From: Thermoflexus hugenholtzii JAD2
Lineage (GTDB): Bacteria > Chloroflexota > Dehalococcoidia > UBA2979
Direction: 5' to 3'
Assembly (NCBI GenBank): GCA_945903275.1
Contig: CAMDNW010000005.1
Coordinates: forward strand, 35,373 to 99,372
DNA: 64,000 nt
The position numbers and the translations under genes were made by a program. Positions 8,686 to 17,516 of the stretch are shown here, piece by piece. Positions within the stretch are counted from its first letter, which is position 1, and the number at the start of each line of letters is the position of its first letter. The notes beneath the pieces are model-generated. The model saw only the letters and a program-made list of their open reading frames with translations. It was not told the DNA's origin and ran no database searches.

Positions 8686-9474
8686 CTACCGGTATGGTTT
8701 AGCAGACCGCAGTGATCCAAGCCCTGACTGAATTCCTTGCGTGGCCCACTCGGCCCAAGGGACAGTGAAAAGACGGAAGCCCTTCTGGATGAAGAATGCA
8801 GGCTCCATGCCTGGTGGAATGAAGTACATCCCGGGCACGACGCCATGACGCCGACAGGCCGCGGCAATCGCGTCAAGTGCCTCGATGTATCTGGGATGGT
8901 CGTACTCGAGCGGGACGTCGAGCGCGATCGACAGGTCTGACGGGCCAACGAGCAGGACATCGATCCCCGGGACATCGAGAATCTCGTCGATCTGCTCCAT
9001 GGCCTCGATGGTCTCGATCATGGGAATGATTACGAGTTCGTCATTCACCGCGTCCATGAACGCGCGGTACGAGTCGAACTCACCCCACTCTCCACGGATG
9101 CCGGAGTTGCTGCGGATGCCGGCCGGATGATACTTGCAGGCGCGCACCATTCGATCAGCTTCTTCTGCGGTGTTGACCATCGGGACGATGATGCCCTTCG
9201 CACCTGCATCGAGCGCGTAGCAGATAAGTTCTGGGCGGTTATCACCCACGCGCACTACTGGCGAGGCGCCGGTACCGCGGGTCTGCGCGATCGCTGGGCC
9301 GAGATCCTTGATGTCGACTGAGGCATGCTGCGTGTCGAAGAGCAGGAAGTCGAACCCAGCGCCGGCGAGGAAACGCACTTCGCTCTGCGGTCCCACGGTC
9401 GTACCAATTGCGGCGGGTCCCGGGGCAAGCGTTTCGCCTCGAATAACACGAACTACGTCCTTCAGGTGGTTCAT
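8686..9474 (-). CDS. HpcH/HpaI-family class II aldolase
   Basis: 262 residues with the family signature throughout: DTQHA with the catalytic base His50, VVRVGDN (Arg75), PMIET with metal ligand Glu154, and VGPSDLS with metal ligand Asp180. Members cleave or form 4-hydroxy-2-oxo acids using a divalent metal, giving pyruvate plus an aldehyde. Typical substrates are 4-hydroxy-2-oxoheptanedioate and 2-keto-3-deoxy sugar acids. The aldehyde specificity cannot be read. All catalytic residues are present. Confidence 0.92.
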   Translation of the reverse strand: MNHLKDVVRVIRGETLAPGPAAIGTTVGPQSEVRFLAGAGFDFLLFDTQHASVDIKDLGPAIAQTRGTGASPVVRVGDNRPELICYALDAGAKGIIVPMVNTAEEADRMVRACKYHPAGIRSNSGIRGEWGEFDSYRAFMDAVNDELVIIPMIETIEAMEQIDEILDVPGIDVLLVGPSDLSIALDVPLEYDHPRYIEALDAIAAACRRHGVVPGMYFIPPGMEPAFFIQKGFRLFTVPWAEWATQGIQSGLGSLRSAKPYR

Positions 9475-9818
9475 CAGTAGACCTCATTCTCCCCGGCAGT
9501 CGCGATAATGACCTATTTCTTGGTTGCGTTCACGACGGCTCGACAACGTGCTGCACTAGAGACTGCAGTTGTTCGGCGACGTCGGGGAACGGCTGTGGCG
9601 TCCCACTGGTCGTTTCGTCCATTTAGAGAACAGTGGTTCACCTCGATCATCACTGCTTGTACGGCAGGATCGGTGCCGTAGTGCGTAACGGGATCAGAGC
9701 GCCTGCGATAGCGCGGTTGACTGCTGTCGTCCAGTTTCGGGCCTGATATGCTGCGGCGATCGTTGCCCGACGTTCGGGGGTTTAGTGCGCTGAGTACGAC
9801 ACCACGAGATGCTCCACG
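9475..9818. other. Intergenic, no gene recognised
   Basis: About 340 bases between two minus-strand genes. A 30-codon minus-strand reading near 9530-9622 (starting MDETTSGTPQPFPDVAEQL) looks protein-like but is too short to call. No promoter or RNA is evident. Confidence 0.4.
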
Positions 9819-10760
9819 CTAGTCCGCCGTGCCCGGGCCGCCGAACGCCTGGCGCAGGGCTGCTGCCACCTGCGCGCGAGCGACTCCGGCAGGCTGCAGC
9901 ACACCAACCATGCCGAAGAAGCCGTGGATCATCCCGTCGTATCGGGTAATGGTCACAGGCACGTCGGCCGCCTCCAGCTTGGCGGCGAACGCCTCGCCCT
10001 CGTCACGCAACGGGTCGTACTCGGCGGTGATCACCGTCGCAGCGGGCAGCCCGGCGAGGCTTGGCGCGTGCAGCGGCGCCGCATACGCTTGGCCCCAATC
10101 CTGCGTGCCCATGTACTGTTCCCAGAACCAGCGCATCCCGCTGCGGGTCAGCAGGAACCCCTCGGCGTTCGCGTGATAGGATTCCGTCTCCAGCCGGTGG
10201 TCGGTCACCGGATAGATCAGCGCCTGATGTACAAGCGCCGGGCCGCTGCGGTCGCGTGCCATGAGGCTCACCGCAGCCGCGAGGTTGCCACCCGCGGAGT
10301 CCCCGCCGACCGCGATGCGTAAAGCGTCGATGCCATACTCAGCACCGTGCTCGGCGGCCCACCGCACAGCGGCGTAGGCGTCCTCCACCGCGCCGGGAAA
10401 CGGTGTCTCTGGCGCCAGCCGGTAGTCGACCGAGACGACGACACACCCGACGGTGTTCGCGAGGGCCCGGCAGGTAGGGTCGGCCATCTCGAGATCACCC
10501 AGCACCCAGCCGCCACCGTGGAACCAGATCAGCGCCGGCAGCGATGCCGCCTCCGACGGCCGGTAGATGCGGACCGGAATGGCGGAGGCGGGGCCGGGTA
10601 TCGTGCGGTCGGTTATCTGGTAGACCGGTTCGGGATTGGCGATTACCAAGCGGCGCGCGAGGCTCGCGGCACGCGCCGCGGGGGCGGGCACAGTACCGAT
10701 CGGCGGACCGGAGGCCGCGAACGCATCAATGACGGTCCGCGCGGCTGGATCGAGTGGCAT
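9819..10760 (-). CDS. Alpha/beta hydrolase, HSL (lipase/esterase) family
   Basis: 313 residues with the complete hormone-sensitive-lipase family set: oxyanion motif HGGGW (81-85), nucleophile elbow GDSAGG (Ser155), acid YDPLRDEG (Asp249) and catalytic His279 (IHGFFG). Such enzymes hydrolyse short acyl esters in the cytoplasm. It diverges from the flavin monooxygenase gene across 125 bases. A Baeyer-Villiger enzyme makes esters, so this esterase is a natural next step, though that coupling is inferred from position. Confidence 0.93.
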   Translation of the reverse strand: MPLDPAARTVIDAFAASGPPIGTVPAPAARAASLARRLVIANPEPVYQITDRTIPGPASAIPVRIYRPSEAASLPALIWFHGGGWVLGDLEMADPTCRALANTVGCVVVSVDYRLAPETPFPGAVEDAYAAVRWAAEHGAEYGIDALRIAVGGDSAGGNLAAAVSLMARDRSGPALVHQALIYPVTDHRLETESYHANAEGFLLTRSGMRWFWEQYMGTQDWGQAYAAPLHAPSLAGLPAATVITAEYDPLRDEGEAFAAKLEAADVPVTITRYDGMIHGFFGMVGVLQPAGVARAQVAAALRQAFGGPGTAD

Positions 10761-10885
10761 GGGCAGCCTCCTTGCGTACTGGAGAGGTCTGAGCGTCTCG
10801 CGGCGATGGTCACGGGACTACTTGAGTTGTATAAGGCATGTGATAACGCCTTGGGAAGAGAGCCTCGGCGTGACTAGGAGATGCC

Positions 10886-12544
10886 ATGACTACGACTCAG
10901 CAGACCGACCAAGCCGCAGCACCGCCCACCGCAGAAGGCGACCAGTTGCAGTACGACCTCGTCGTCGTCGGTGCCGGGTTCGCGGGGATGTATATGCTCC
11001 ATCGCGCCCGCACCGCTGGATTCTCCGTCCACGTGTACGAGGCTGGCTCCGGTGTCGGCGGGACTTGGTACTGGAACCGCTACCCTGGCGCGCGTTGCGA
11101 CGTCGAGAGTCTCGAGTACTCGTACTCGTTCTCGAAAGAGCTGCGCGATGAGTGGGAGTGGCCGGAGCGCTACTCGGGGCAGCCAGACATCGAACGGTAC
11201 GCCAATCATGTCGCCGACCGATTCGACCTCCGGCGCGACATCCAGTTCGAGACGCGGGTCACCTCCGCTGTGTTCGACGAAGCCCAGCATGTGTGGGCGA
11301 TCGCGACCAGCGCCGGCGATCGGGTGCGCGCGCGCTACCTGATCATGGCAACCGGCTGTCTCTCCGCGGTGAACCTGCCGAACATCCCCGGCCGCGACTC
11401 CTTCGTGCGCGAGTCGTATCACACGGGCCAGTGGCCGAAGGAGCCGGTCTCGTTCGCGGGCAAGCGCGTCGCCGTGATTGGCACAGGCTCTTCTGGGGTC
11501 CAATCGGTTCCGGTGATCGCCAGCCAGGCCGCATCGCTCACGGTCTTCCAGCGCACGCCGTCCTATTCGCTGCCCTCGGCGAACGGCCCGATCCCCGTCG
11601 ATGAGGTGCAGCAGTTTCGTGCGAACTTCGAAGCGATCCACGCGGCGAACCTAAAGATGCCCGGCGGCACCGGTTCGCGGTTCACGGCCGCTGTTCAGGG
11701 TTCCGTGCTGCAGGTGCCGATCGAGCGGCGCAGCGACGTCTTCGGTAAAGCGTGGACGGCCGGCGGGTTCTCGTTTATGCGCTCGTTCTCCGACATCGCG
11801 ACCAGCCACGAGGCGAACGGGGTCGCTGCAGGCTTCGTGAAGGAGAAGATCCGCGAGTTGGTGCGCGACCAAGAGACCGCCGAGCTGCTCTGCCCCGAGA
11901 TCCCGATCGGCTGCAAGCGGATGATCATCGACTCCGGCTATTACGAGACCTTCAACATGTCGCATGTCACTCTCTGCGACGCGCGGATCGAGCCGATCGA
12001 GGCGATCACCGCAACAGGAGTCCGCACGGTGAAGGGCGACTACGAATTCGACATGATCGTCTTCGCGACCGGGTTCGATGCGATGGTCGGGTCGCTCACG
12101 CGCATCGACATCCAGGGGCGCGCTGGCCTGCAACTGCGTGATGCGTGGGAGGCCGGGCCTCGCACGTATCTGGGACTCGCAGTTACAGACTTCCCCAACC
12201 TGTTCACGATTACTGGTCCAGGCAGTCCCTCAGTGCTCACGAACATGATGGTCTCGATCGAGCAGCATGTGGATTGGATCACCAATTGCCTGGAGTACGT
12301 GCGCGAACGCGGTGCGAGCACGATCGAGCCGACGCTGGCGGCGCAGGAGGCGTGGGTCGATCACGTCAATGACGTCGCGACGCGCGACATCATGCACACC
12401 GCCCCATCCTGTGACTCATGGTACCTAGGCTCGAACATCCCCGGGAAGCCGCGCGTCTTCATGCCGCTGCCGGGACTGCCCGCCTACATCGAGCGCTGCA
12501 ATCAGGTGGCTGCTGCGGGCTACGAGGGCTTCGTACTTGCGTAG
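10886..12544 (+). CDS. Flavin-containing monooxygenase, Baeyer-Villiger type
   Basis: 552 residues, the size of cyclohexanone/phenylacetone monooxygenases. It has an FAD site GAGFAG (29-34), GGTWYWNRYPGARCD (58-72) as in type I BVMOs, and an NADPH site GTGSSG (199-204). The BVMO fingerprint F-x-G-x3-H-x3-W-P is present at 173-184 except that Gly is replaced by Arg175 (FVRESYHTGQWP). AGGAG at 10876-10880 supports the ATG at 10886. The predicted reaction inserts one O2 atom next to a ketone to give an ester or lactone. Neighbouring esterase and CoA-transferase genes fit a ketone degradation route. Confidence 0.9.
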   Translation: MTTTQQTDQAAAPPTAEGDQLQYDLVVVGAGFAGMYMLHRARTAGFSVHVYEAGSGVGGTWYWNRYPGARCDVESLEYSYSFSKELRDEWEWPERYSGQPDIERYANHVADRFDLRRDIQFETRVTSAVFDEAQHVWAIATSAGDRVRARYLIMATGCLSAVNLPNIPGRDSFVRESYHTGQWPKEPVSFAGKRVAVIGTGSSGVQSVPVIASQAASLTVFQRTPSYSLPSANGPIPVDEVQQFRANFEAIHAANLKMPGGTGSRFTAAVQGSVLQVPIERRSDVFGKAWTAGGFSFMRSFSDIATSHEANGVAAGFVKEKIRELVRDQETAELLCPEIPIGCKRMIIDSGYYETFNMSHVTLCDARIEPIEAITATGVRTVKGDYEFDMIVFATGFDAMVGSLTRIDIQGRAGLQLRDAWEAGPRTYLGLAVTDFPNLFTITGPGSPSVLTNMMVSIEQHVDWITNCLEYVRERGASTIEPTLAAQEAWVDHVNDVATRDIMHTAPSCDSWYLGSNIPGKPRVFMPLPGLPAYIERCNQVAAAGYEGFVLA

Positions 12545-12762
12545 GCTCTATCAGCCGTGTTGATGACACCGCCGGTACGGGGCAGGGCAGGATCGTGTGT
12601 GCGAGTGTGTCGCGGCGACGGGGTCGGAAACCCAGCCTCTGGCTACTCAGTGGAGCGCGATTCCGGCATGACGTGTTCCAGTGGGGATCATGCCGCATTG
12701 CGGAGTCAGATCACGTACCATCCCGCTGCGAAGCGGCAAGGCAGTCCCGGAGGCGTGTCCCG

Positions 12763-14016
12763 ATGACAACCCAGCCAACCACCCAACCCGGCCCGCTCGC
12801 GGGCCTGCGCGTCATCGAAGTCGCCGACCGCATCGGTCAGTGGTGCGGCAAACTCATGGCCGATTTCGGTGCGGATGTCATCAAGATCGAACCGCCGGGA
12901 GGCGTGGCCGAGCGTCAGGTTGGCCCCTTCTACAAGGACATCGAGGATCCCAACCGATCGCTCTACTTCTGGCACTACAACACCAGCAAGAGATCGGTCA
13001 CGCTTGACCTGTCGCAGGAGGAAGGCCGCGAACTGTTCCGCGAGCTCGTGCGCACAGCCGACGTACTCCTCGAAACGATGCGGCCGGGCATGCTGCCCTC
13101 ACTCGGCCTCGGCTACGAGTCGCTCGCCGCGGACAACCCGGCCCTTATCATGTGCTCGCTCACGCCCTTCGGGCAGGATGGGCCGTGGCGTGACTACCTC
13201 TCCACCGACATGGTCCAACTCGCCGGCGGCGGGCAGATGGCGGCCTCCGGGTATGACGAAGTTGATGACCCCGAGCGGCGTCCGATCGCGCCCGGGGGCG
13301 GCAACGGCTACCACATGGGCGCCCACTATGCGTACATCGCGCTCACCGCGGCGCTTCATTGCCGCAACATGACAGGCCAGGGCCAGTATTTGGACGTCTC
13401 GGCGCACGAGGCGGCCGCTCTGACCACTGAGATGCACGTGCCGAACTGGATCTATGCACACAACGTCGTACAGCGACAGACCGGGCGCCACGCCGGTGCG
13501 CGCCCAACTGCCCCCTCGCAGATGCCGACCGGGGACGGCCGCTACATCAACATGGGCGGCGGCCTCAGTTCATCATTCCGGGCCTTCGTCGAAGTCATGG
13601 CAGAGACTGGCATGGCCGGCGACTTGCAAGACATCAAGTACCTCGACCCGGAAGTGATGCAGGAGAACACGGACCACATTCGGGACGTGATCCGCGAGTA
13701 CGTGAAGACCGTTCCCGCTGCCGATTCATTCAAGGCCGCACAGGAAATCGCGGGCATGCCTTGGGGTATCGTACGTGCACCCGACGACCTACTGGACGAC
13801 GATCATTTCCGGGCGCGTGGGTTCTTCCTCGAGGTGGAGCACCCGGAACTGGGCGAGACCTTCACCTATCCAGGCGCCGGTGCCATATACAGTGCATCAC
13901 CCCAGCGCATTAGCCGGCGCGCACCCCTCATCGGCGAGGACAACACCGCCGTGTACACCTCGATCGGGGTAGGCGCAGAGCGGCTGGCCCAGCTGCGCGC
14001 GACGGGCGTCGTATAG
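12763..14016 (+). CDS. CaiB/BaiF family III CoA-transferase
   Basis: 417 residues. The frame stays open upstream into the monooxygenase gene, but the ATG at 12763 has GGAGG at 12749-12753 and aligns with paralogues. LRVIEVADRIGQWCGKLMAD opens the family fold, and GQYLDVS carries the predicted catalytic Asp211 that forms the acyl-aspartate anhydride. HYNTSKRSVTLDL and TPFGQDGPWRDY are typical family segments. The enzyme moves CoA between carboxylates. It is closest to the second (C-terminal-type) subunit of the paired CoA-transferases at 18.9 and 20.3 kb, but no first subunit is adjacent. Confidence 0.92.
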   Translation: MTTQPTTQPGPLAGLRVIEVADRIGQWCGKLMADFGADVIKIEPPGGVAERQVGPFYKDIEDPNRSLYFWHYNTSKRSVTLDLSQEEGRELFRELVRTADVLLETMRPGMLPSLGLGYESLAADNPALIMCSLTPFGQDGPWRDYLSTDMVQLAGGGQMAASGYDEVDDPERRPIAPGGGNGYHMGAHYAYIALTAALHCRNMTGQGQYLDVSAHEAAALTTEMHVPNWIYAHNVVQRQTGRHAGARPTAPSQMPTGDGRYINMGGGLSSSFRAFVEVMAETGMAGDLQDIKYLDPEVMQENTDHIRDVIREYVKTVPAADSFKAAQEIAGMPWGIVRAPDDLLDDDHFRARGFFLEVEHPELGETFTYPGAGAIYSASPQRISRRAPLIGEDNTAVYTSIGVGAERLAQLRATGVV

Positions 14017-14814
14017 CGAATTCCCGCTACCGTTGAGGTTGGCGCCCTCGCTCCGCCTGCGGCTCCACACCCTAACTATGGCCCGCTGATGGGGCGAGGT
14101 AGCTGCGCGCAGTGGGAACCGCGGCTGCATGTGGGACAGCAGATCGTCAGCGCGTAACCCTTTCAGGCGATCCGTGGTCATTCTGCGCGATACTCGCTTC
14201 CCGAGGTCTGGTGTGTGGCGAACGAACCGGCGAGTTCGAGTCACACGACCACTGCACGTACAGTCTGGAGCCGCTTGTGCCGGCGAGACCATGAGTGACG
14301 GCCGGGAGGCGACTACCAGCAGTTGCGGCGAGGTGAGACTAATGGCCACTCCGGGCAGGAGGCCCGTCGGGCTGAACCAACCGGGTCCCGGATGAGATCC
14401 GGAACACGGAACTCCGTCGCGCCCGACCTAACTGTCAGGCGCGGGTTGGAAGATGTTGAGGCACACGTAGCGATATGGCGTGTGCCCGTCGCACCCTACG
14501 TGCGGCCGCTCAGCACGACCGCGACCTAGTTGGCGCGCAATGTCCTTCCAGGTGTTCACGAACTCTAGGGCACCCCGGATGTAGGTCAGCCACCGGTAGT
14601 CCCCGGCGTGAGCGTCCAGAGCGCCTGAGGCAGCGTGCGAGATCCTGTCGTCCACGCCAGCAACGAGAACCCTGAAGGCGCGGCGCTGCCGCAAACATCA
14701 CGAGCGCGACGGACCGCCGCTCAGCAGCGCATCTGAGCCGGTGTCCCTAGCGCACGCATCGACGCCGCTGCATAGGAGAGGCGGCATCGATGCGTCGTGA
14801 GCGTGAGTGCGTGG
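14017..14814. other. Long intergenic region with one hairpin, no gene recognised
   Basis: About 800 bases with no convincing coding frame. At 14212-14247 two nested perfect 5-bp arms (GTGTG/CACAC and CGAAC/GTTCG) form a hairpin with symmetric 3-base internal loops. It may be decayed sequence or hold an untranslated regulatory region for the convergent neighbours. Confidence 0.4.
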
Positions 14815-16179
14815 CTAGTCGGGCGACGAGCTCCACACGACGAAGTTGCTCCAGAAGGGCATGAAGCCGCCCGACAGTCCGACCTCGACCTGCTTCTTCA
14901 TCTGGCGGGCCCCTGCGCGCCCTTGCAACTGCTGAATCGAGTCCGTGTGGTTCCAGAAGCGCGTCCGGCCGCTGCCGATGTTGCCGCCACTCGGCGACAC
15001 GGGGAAGGCGCTGTCGATGCTGATATCGTCCTGGAAGAGGTCGAGCGCCTCCCCTTCCTTGATGCCCGCGTAGCGGATGCCCTCGATGTGGAACACGTGG
15101 AACAGCCCGAAGCCGTCGTACATGTTCTCGAAGTCGATGTCCGTCGACTGGATGCCGGCTGCCTCGAAGAGCTTGCGACCGGTTGAGGCGGCGTTGCCCT
15201 GCGCTTCCTCGAGCGTTTCGATGACGCCCCGTGACTTGGCACCTAGGTAGAGTCCGTTCTCGAAGCGTCCCGCGCCGGCGTGGCCGAGGACGTACACGGG
15301 CTTCTGGCGCATGTCCTTGGCGCGTTCCGCGGTGGTGATCAGGTAGGCACCGGCCGCCTGTATCGGGATGTCGTTGTCGAAGAGATTCGCTGGTTTGGCG
15401 ACCCACCGCGCGTTGTTGTAATCCTCGGCGGTGAGTGGTTCGGGGCGGTGCTGCGCCCAGTAGCCTTCGGGGAAGAGCAGGCCGTTGCGCCGGGAGTTCA
15501 CGACGAACGGCGCCATCATCTCGTGAGTCTTTCCGTACTTGTGCAGGTAGCGCTGGAACTGCATCGCGGTCCCGTACGAGGCTGGCCCGGCGAGCGCCTG
15601 GCCGAACTTGCCGGGCCCTGCGACCGTGTCCTGCGCATTCGCGCCACCTTGGTAGTAGCGGCCGGAGAAGTTGTGCCATCCCTTGAGCACAAGGCACGTG
15701 TGCGTGCGGCCATCGCCGACTGCCTGGATCGCGGCGGTGAGCACCATCGACATGCACACCGGAGCTGTGATGACGGTCTTGACGTTCGTTAGCTCCGGCA
15801 TGTTCTTCAGGATCCATGCGGCGCTTAACTTCGCGAGTCCGTCCAGCGGGTTGTCGGTCTGCTGGAACGCGTTCAGGAAGTCCTCCGGAATCGGCTTCTC
15901 AGCAGGCCAGAACGAGCCGGTCGTCGTTTCCTCACCGAGTACGAGGCCATCGACCTGATCCGGCGTGACTCCGGCGTCCTCCATCGCCTTGCGCAGTGCG
16001 AGGATCGCCCAGGCGCCGACGCTGGTCTCGGGGCGCTCGTCCCAACGCCGCATCGTCGGCGAGTGGCCGATGCCGACTGCGGCGACCTTGCCACGGTGTT
16101 TCCAGACCCCCAGCCCTTCCTTCGTCCTGTACAGCGAGCCAACGTCGCCCGCCGGTACCTCGGTTGCTTCCGTGGTCAT
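14815..16179 (-). CDS. SCP2-type thiolase / possible retro-aldolase subunit
   Basis: 454 residues of thiolase-like fold. A nucleophile-position cysteine, Cys142, sits in APVCMSM. The C-terminal GGNIGSGRTRFW replaces the GHP motif of true thiolases, so the conserved acid-base His is not where a degradative thiolase needs it. That pattern, plus the adjoining DUF35 gene, matches the Ltp2/ChsH2-type side-chain aldolases of steroid degradation, which release a ketone and an acyl-CoA. The pairing is solid; which reaction occurs is inference. It follows the DUF35 gene by 46 bases on the same strand. Confidence 0.87.
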   Translation of the reverse strand: MTTEATEVPAGDVGSLYRTKEGLGVWKHRGKVAAVGIGHSPTMRRWDERPETSVGAWAILALRKAMEDAGVTPDQVDGLVLGEETTTGSFWPAEKPIPEDFLNAFQQTDNPLDGLAKLSAAWILKNMPELTNVKTVITAPVCMSMVLTAAIQAVGDGRTHTCLVLKGWHNFSGRYYQGGANAQDTVAGPGKFGQALAGPASYGTAMQFQRYLHKYGKTHEMMAPFVVNSRRNGLLFPEGYWAQHRPEPLTAEDYNNARWVAKPANLFDNDIPIQAAGAYLITTAERAKDMRQKPVYVLGHAGAGRFENGLYLGAKSRGVIETLEEAQGNAASTGRKLFEAAGIQSTDIDFENMYDGFGLFHVFHIEGIRYAGIKEGEALDLFQDDISIDSAFPVSPSGGNIGSGRTRFWNHTDSIQQLQGRAGARQMKKQVEVGLSGGFMPFWSNFVVWSSSPD

Positions 16180-16225
16180 CCTCGTACCTCCGCATTCGTG
16201 TGCACGTTCGCTGGTCCCCCAACGA

Positions 16226-16639
16226 TCAGGAGACGACCTGCCACTCCGGGACCTTCTGTCCGGTGGCTGGGGTAGTTTCGAAGATCAAGCGTACCTTCGC
16301 GCCGATCGGCACCGCGTCCGCCGGCGTGCCGGGCAGGTGCGACATCACATTCAGCCCGGGTGCATCGTCGAGGTCGATGACTGCGACGTTATATGGCTGG
16401 TCGAACTGCAGCGAGGCAATCGGTGTGTCGTAGATTACGCCGAAGCTGTAGATGACGCCTGCGCCACTGTTCTCGCGCCAGCGTAGCTTTTCGGCCGACT
16501 TGCACTCGTAGCAGACCGCCTCCGGCGGGTGCTGCCAGCGGGTGCAGCTGTCGCAGTACTGTAGGACCAAGCGCTCGTCGTTACAGGCGTCCCAGAAGGG
16601 GCGGTCGAGGTCGTTCGGAACGGGTGATTGCTTCGGCAT
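16226..16639 (-). CDS. Zn-ribbon OB-fold protein (DUF35), acyl-CoA-binding partner
   Basis: 137 residues with a rubredoxin-like zinc ribbon formed by Cys29, Cys32, Cys43 and Cys46 (YCDSC and VCYEC), followed by an OB-fold (VIYSFGVIYDTP, GAKVRLIFE). DUF35 proteins sit beside SCP2-type thiolases and form part of the enzyme, binding the acyl-CoA. It is first in a two-gene operon with the thiolase downstream. Length and motifs are normal. Confidence 0.92.
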   Translation of the reverse strand: MPKQSPVPNDLDRPFWDACNDERLVLQYCDSCTRWQHPPEAVCYECKSAEKLRWRENSGAGVIYSFGVIYDTPIASLQFDQPYNVAVIDLDDAPGLNVMSHLPGTPADAVPIGAKVRLIFETTPATGQKVPEWQVVS

Positions 16640-16671
16640 CAGTATGTCTCCTTTCGCAGCGCCATCCTAGG

Positions 16672-17034
16672 CTACCTCGTCGGACTCGTCACTGAGTCAG
16701 GACTCGGGACGTCGTGGGGATCGTCGCACGGCTCGATTGCAGTGGCGCGCACCGCGTTCCGAAGGCTCGCCGACTTGCGCCGCGCGACCTGACGGCTAGA
16801 TGGTTGGCGCCGCTGCACTGCGCCGAGGGCGATGGCATAGATGGAGAGGAACTGGACGACCACAGTGTCGGAGGCGTTGGCCGCGAGGCCGTCCGCGAAG
16901 AACCACCGTTGCGCCGGTGTCCCGAAGATGCGGGTCTGGTAGGACGTGTGGAGGTGTTCGGAGGGCGGGCCGCTTGGAATGCGCCACCGCCACTGCAGGT
17001 TGTTCTGGATCGCGAGTCGCAGCCGCCGGAGCAC
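16672..17034 (-). pseudogene. Remnant of an MFS transporter N-terminus
   Basis: In the minus frame, TPAQRWFFADGLAANASDTV then VVQFLSIYAIALGA closely resembles the start and first membrane helix of an MFS permease. After IALGA the reading becomes Arg/Ser-rich and loses all hydrophobic segments, so coding sense is lost. Only about 45 residues are credible, roughly 16800-16950. I regard it as a decayed gene start rather than a 120-residue protein. Confidence 0.5.
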
Positions 17035-17516
17035 CCAGATCCCTTTCCGTCGGAACAGTTAAATGCTTCTTGCACTCTAGGTGGTTGTAGCCCGTACTGG
17101 GGGTGCCATTAGCCGCCGTGAGCATCGCGGCCTCTTGGTCGGGAGTACGTTACGGGCTGTGCCACGAACCGCCCGCCCACATCGAGGATTGTCTTGGCGG
17201 CGGCTACACGAGCAGCTGGTGGGCAGTCCATGCCACTACTCGGCAACATCGCTCCCTCCCGCAGCGCAGGAAGGTTCGATCGCTCCGTCGATCACGTCAA
17301 ACTGGCCGTGGATCGAATAATGGCTCCGCACACCATTAATCACTCGGAGAGCCCACCGCAGCAACCCACGATCACCGGCTCGTGTATCGCCGAACCCTTC
17401 ACTACGTGATCGAACGCGGCCTCGCTTTCGCTGGCTGATTGAAAAGCGTGGTCGAAGCGCGTATGACCTTGCTGGAGATGCCAGCGGGGGCTCGGCGTGC
17501 GTGAGGAGGTGTCAGG
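17035..17516. other. Intergenic upstream of the paired CoA-transferases
   Basis: About 480 bases with no recognisable gene. It ends in a strong ribosome site, GAGGAGG at 17503-17509, seven bases before a TTG start. It probably contains the promoter of the two-gene CoA-transferase operon, but no clear -35/-10 pair stands out. Confidence 0.4.

Noticed and set aside
14747..15817. 356-codon minus-strand frame
   Set aside because: Another frame of the thiolase gene, dominated by Arg, His and Pro.
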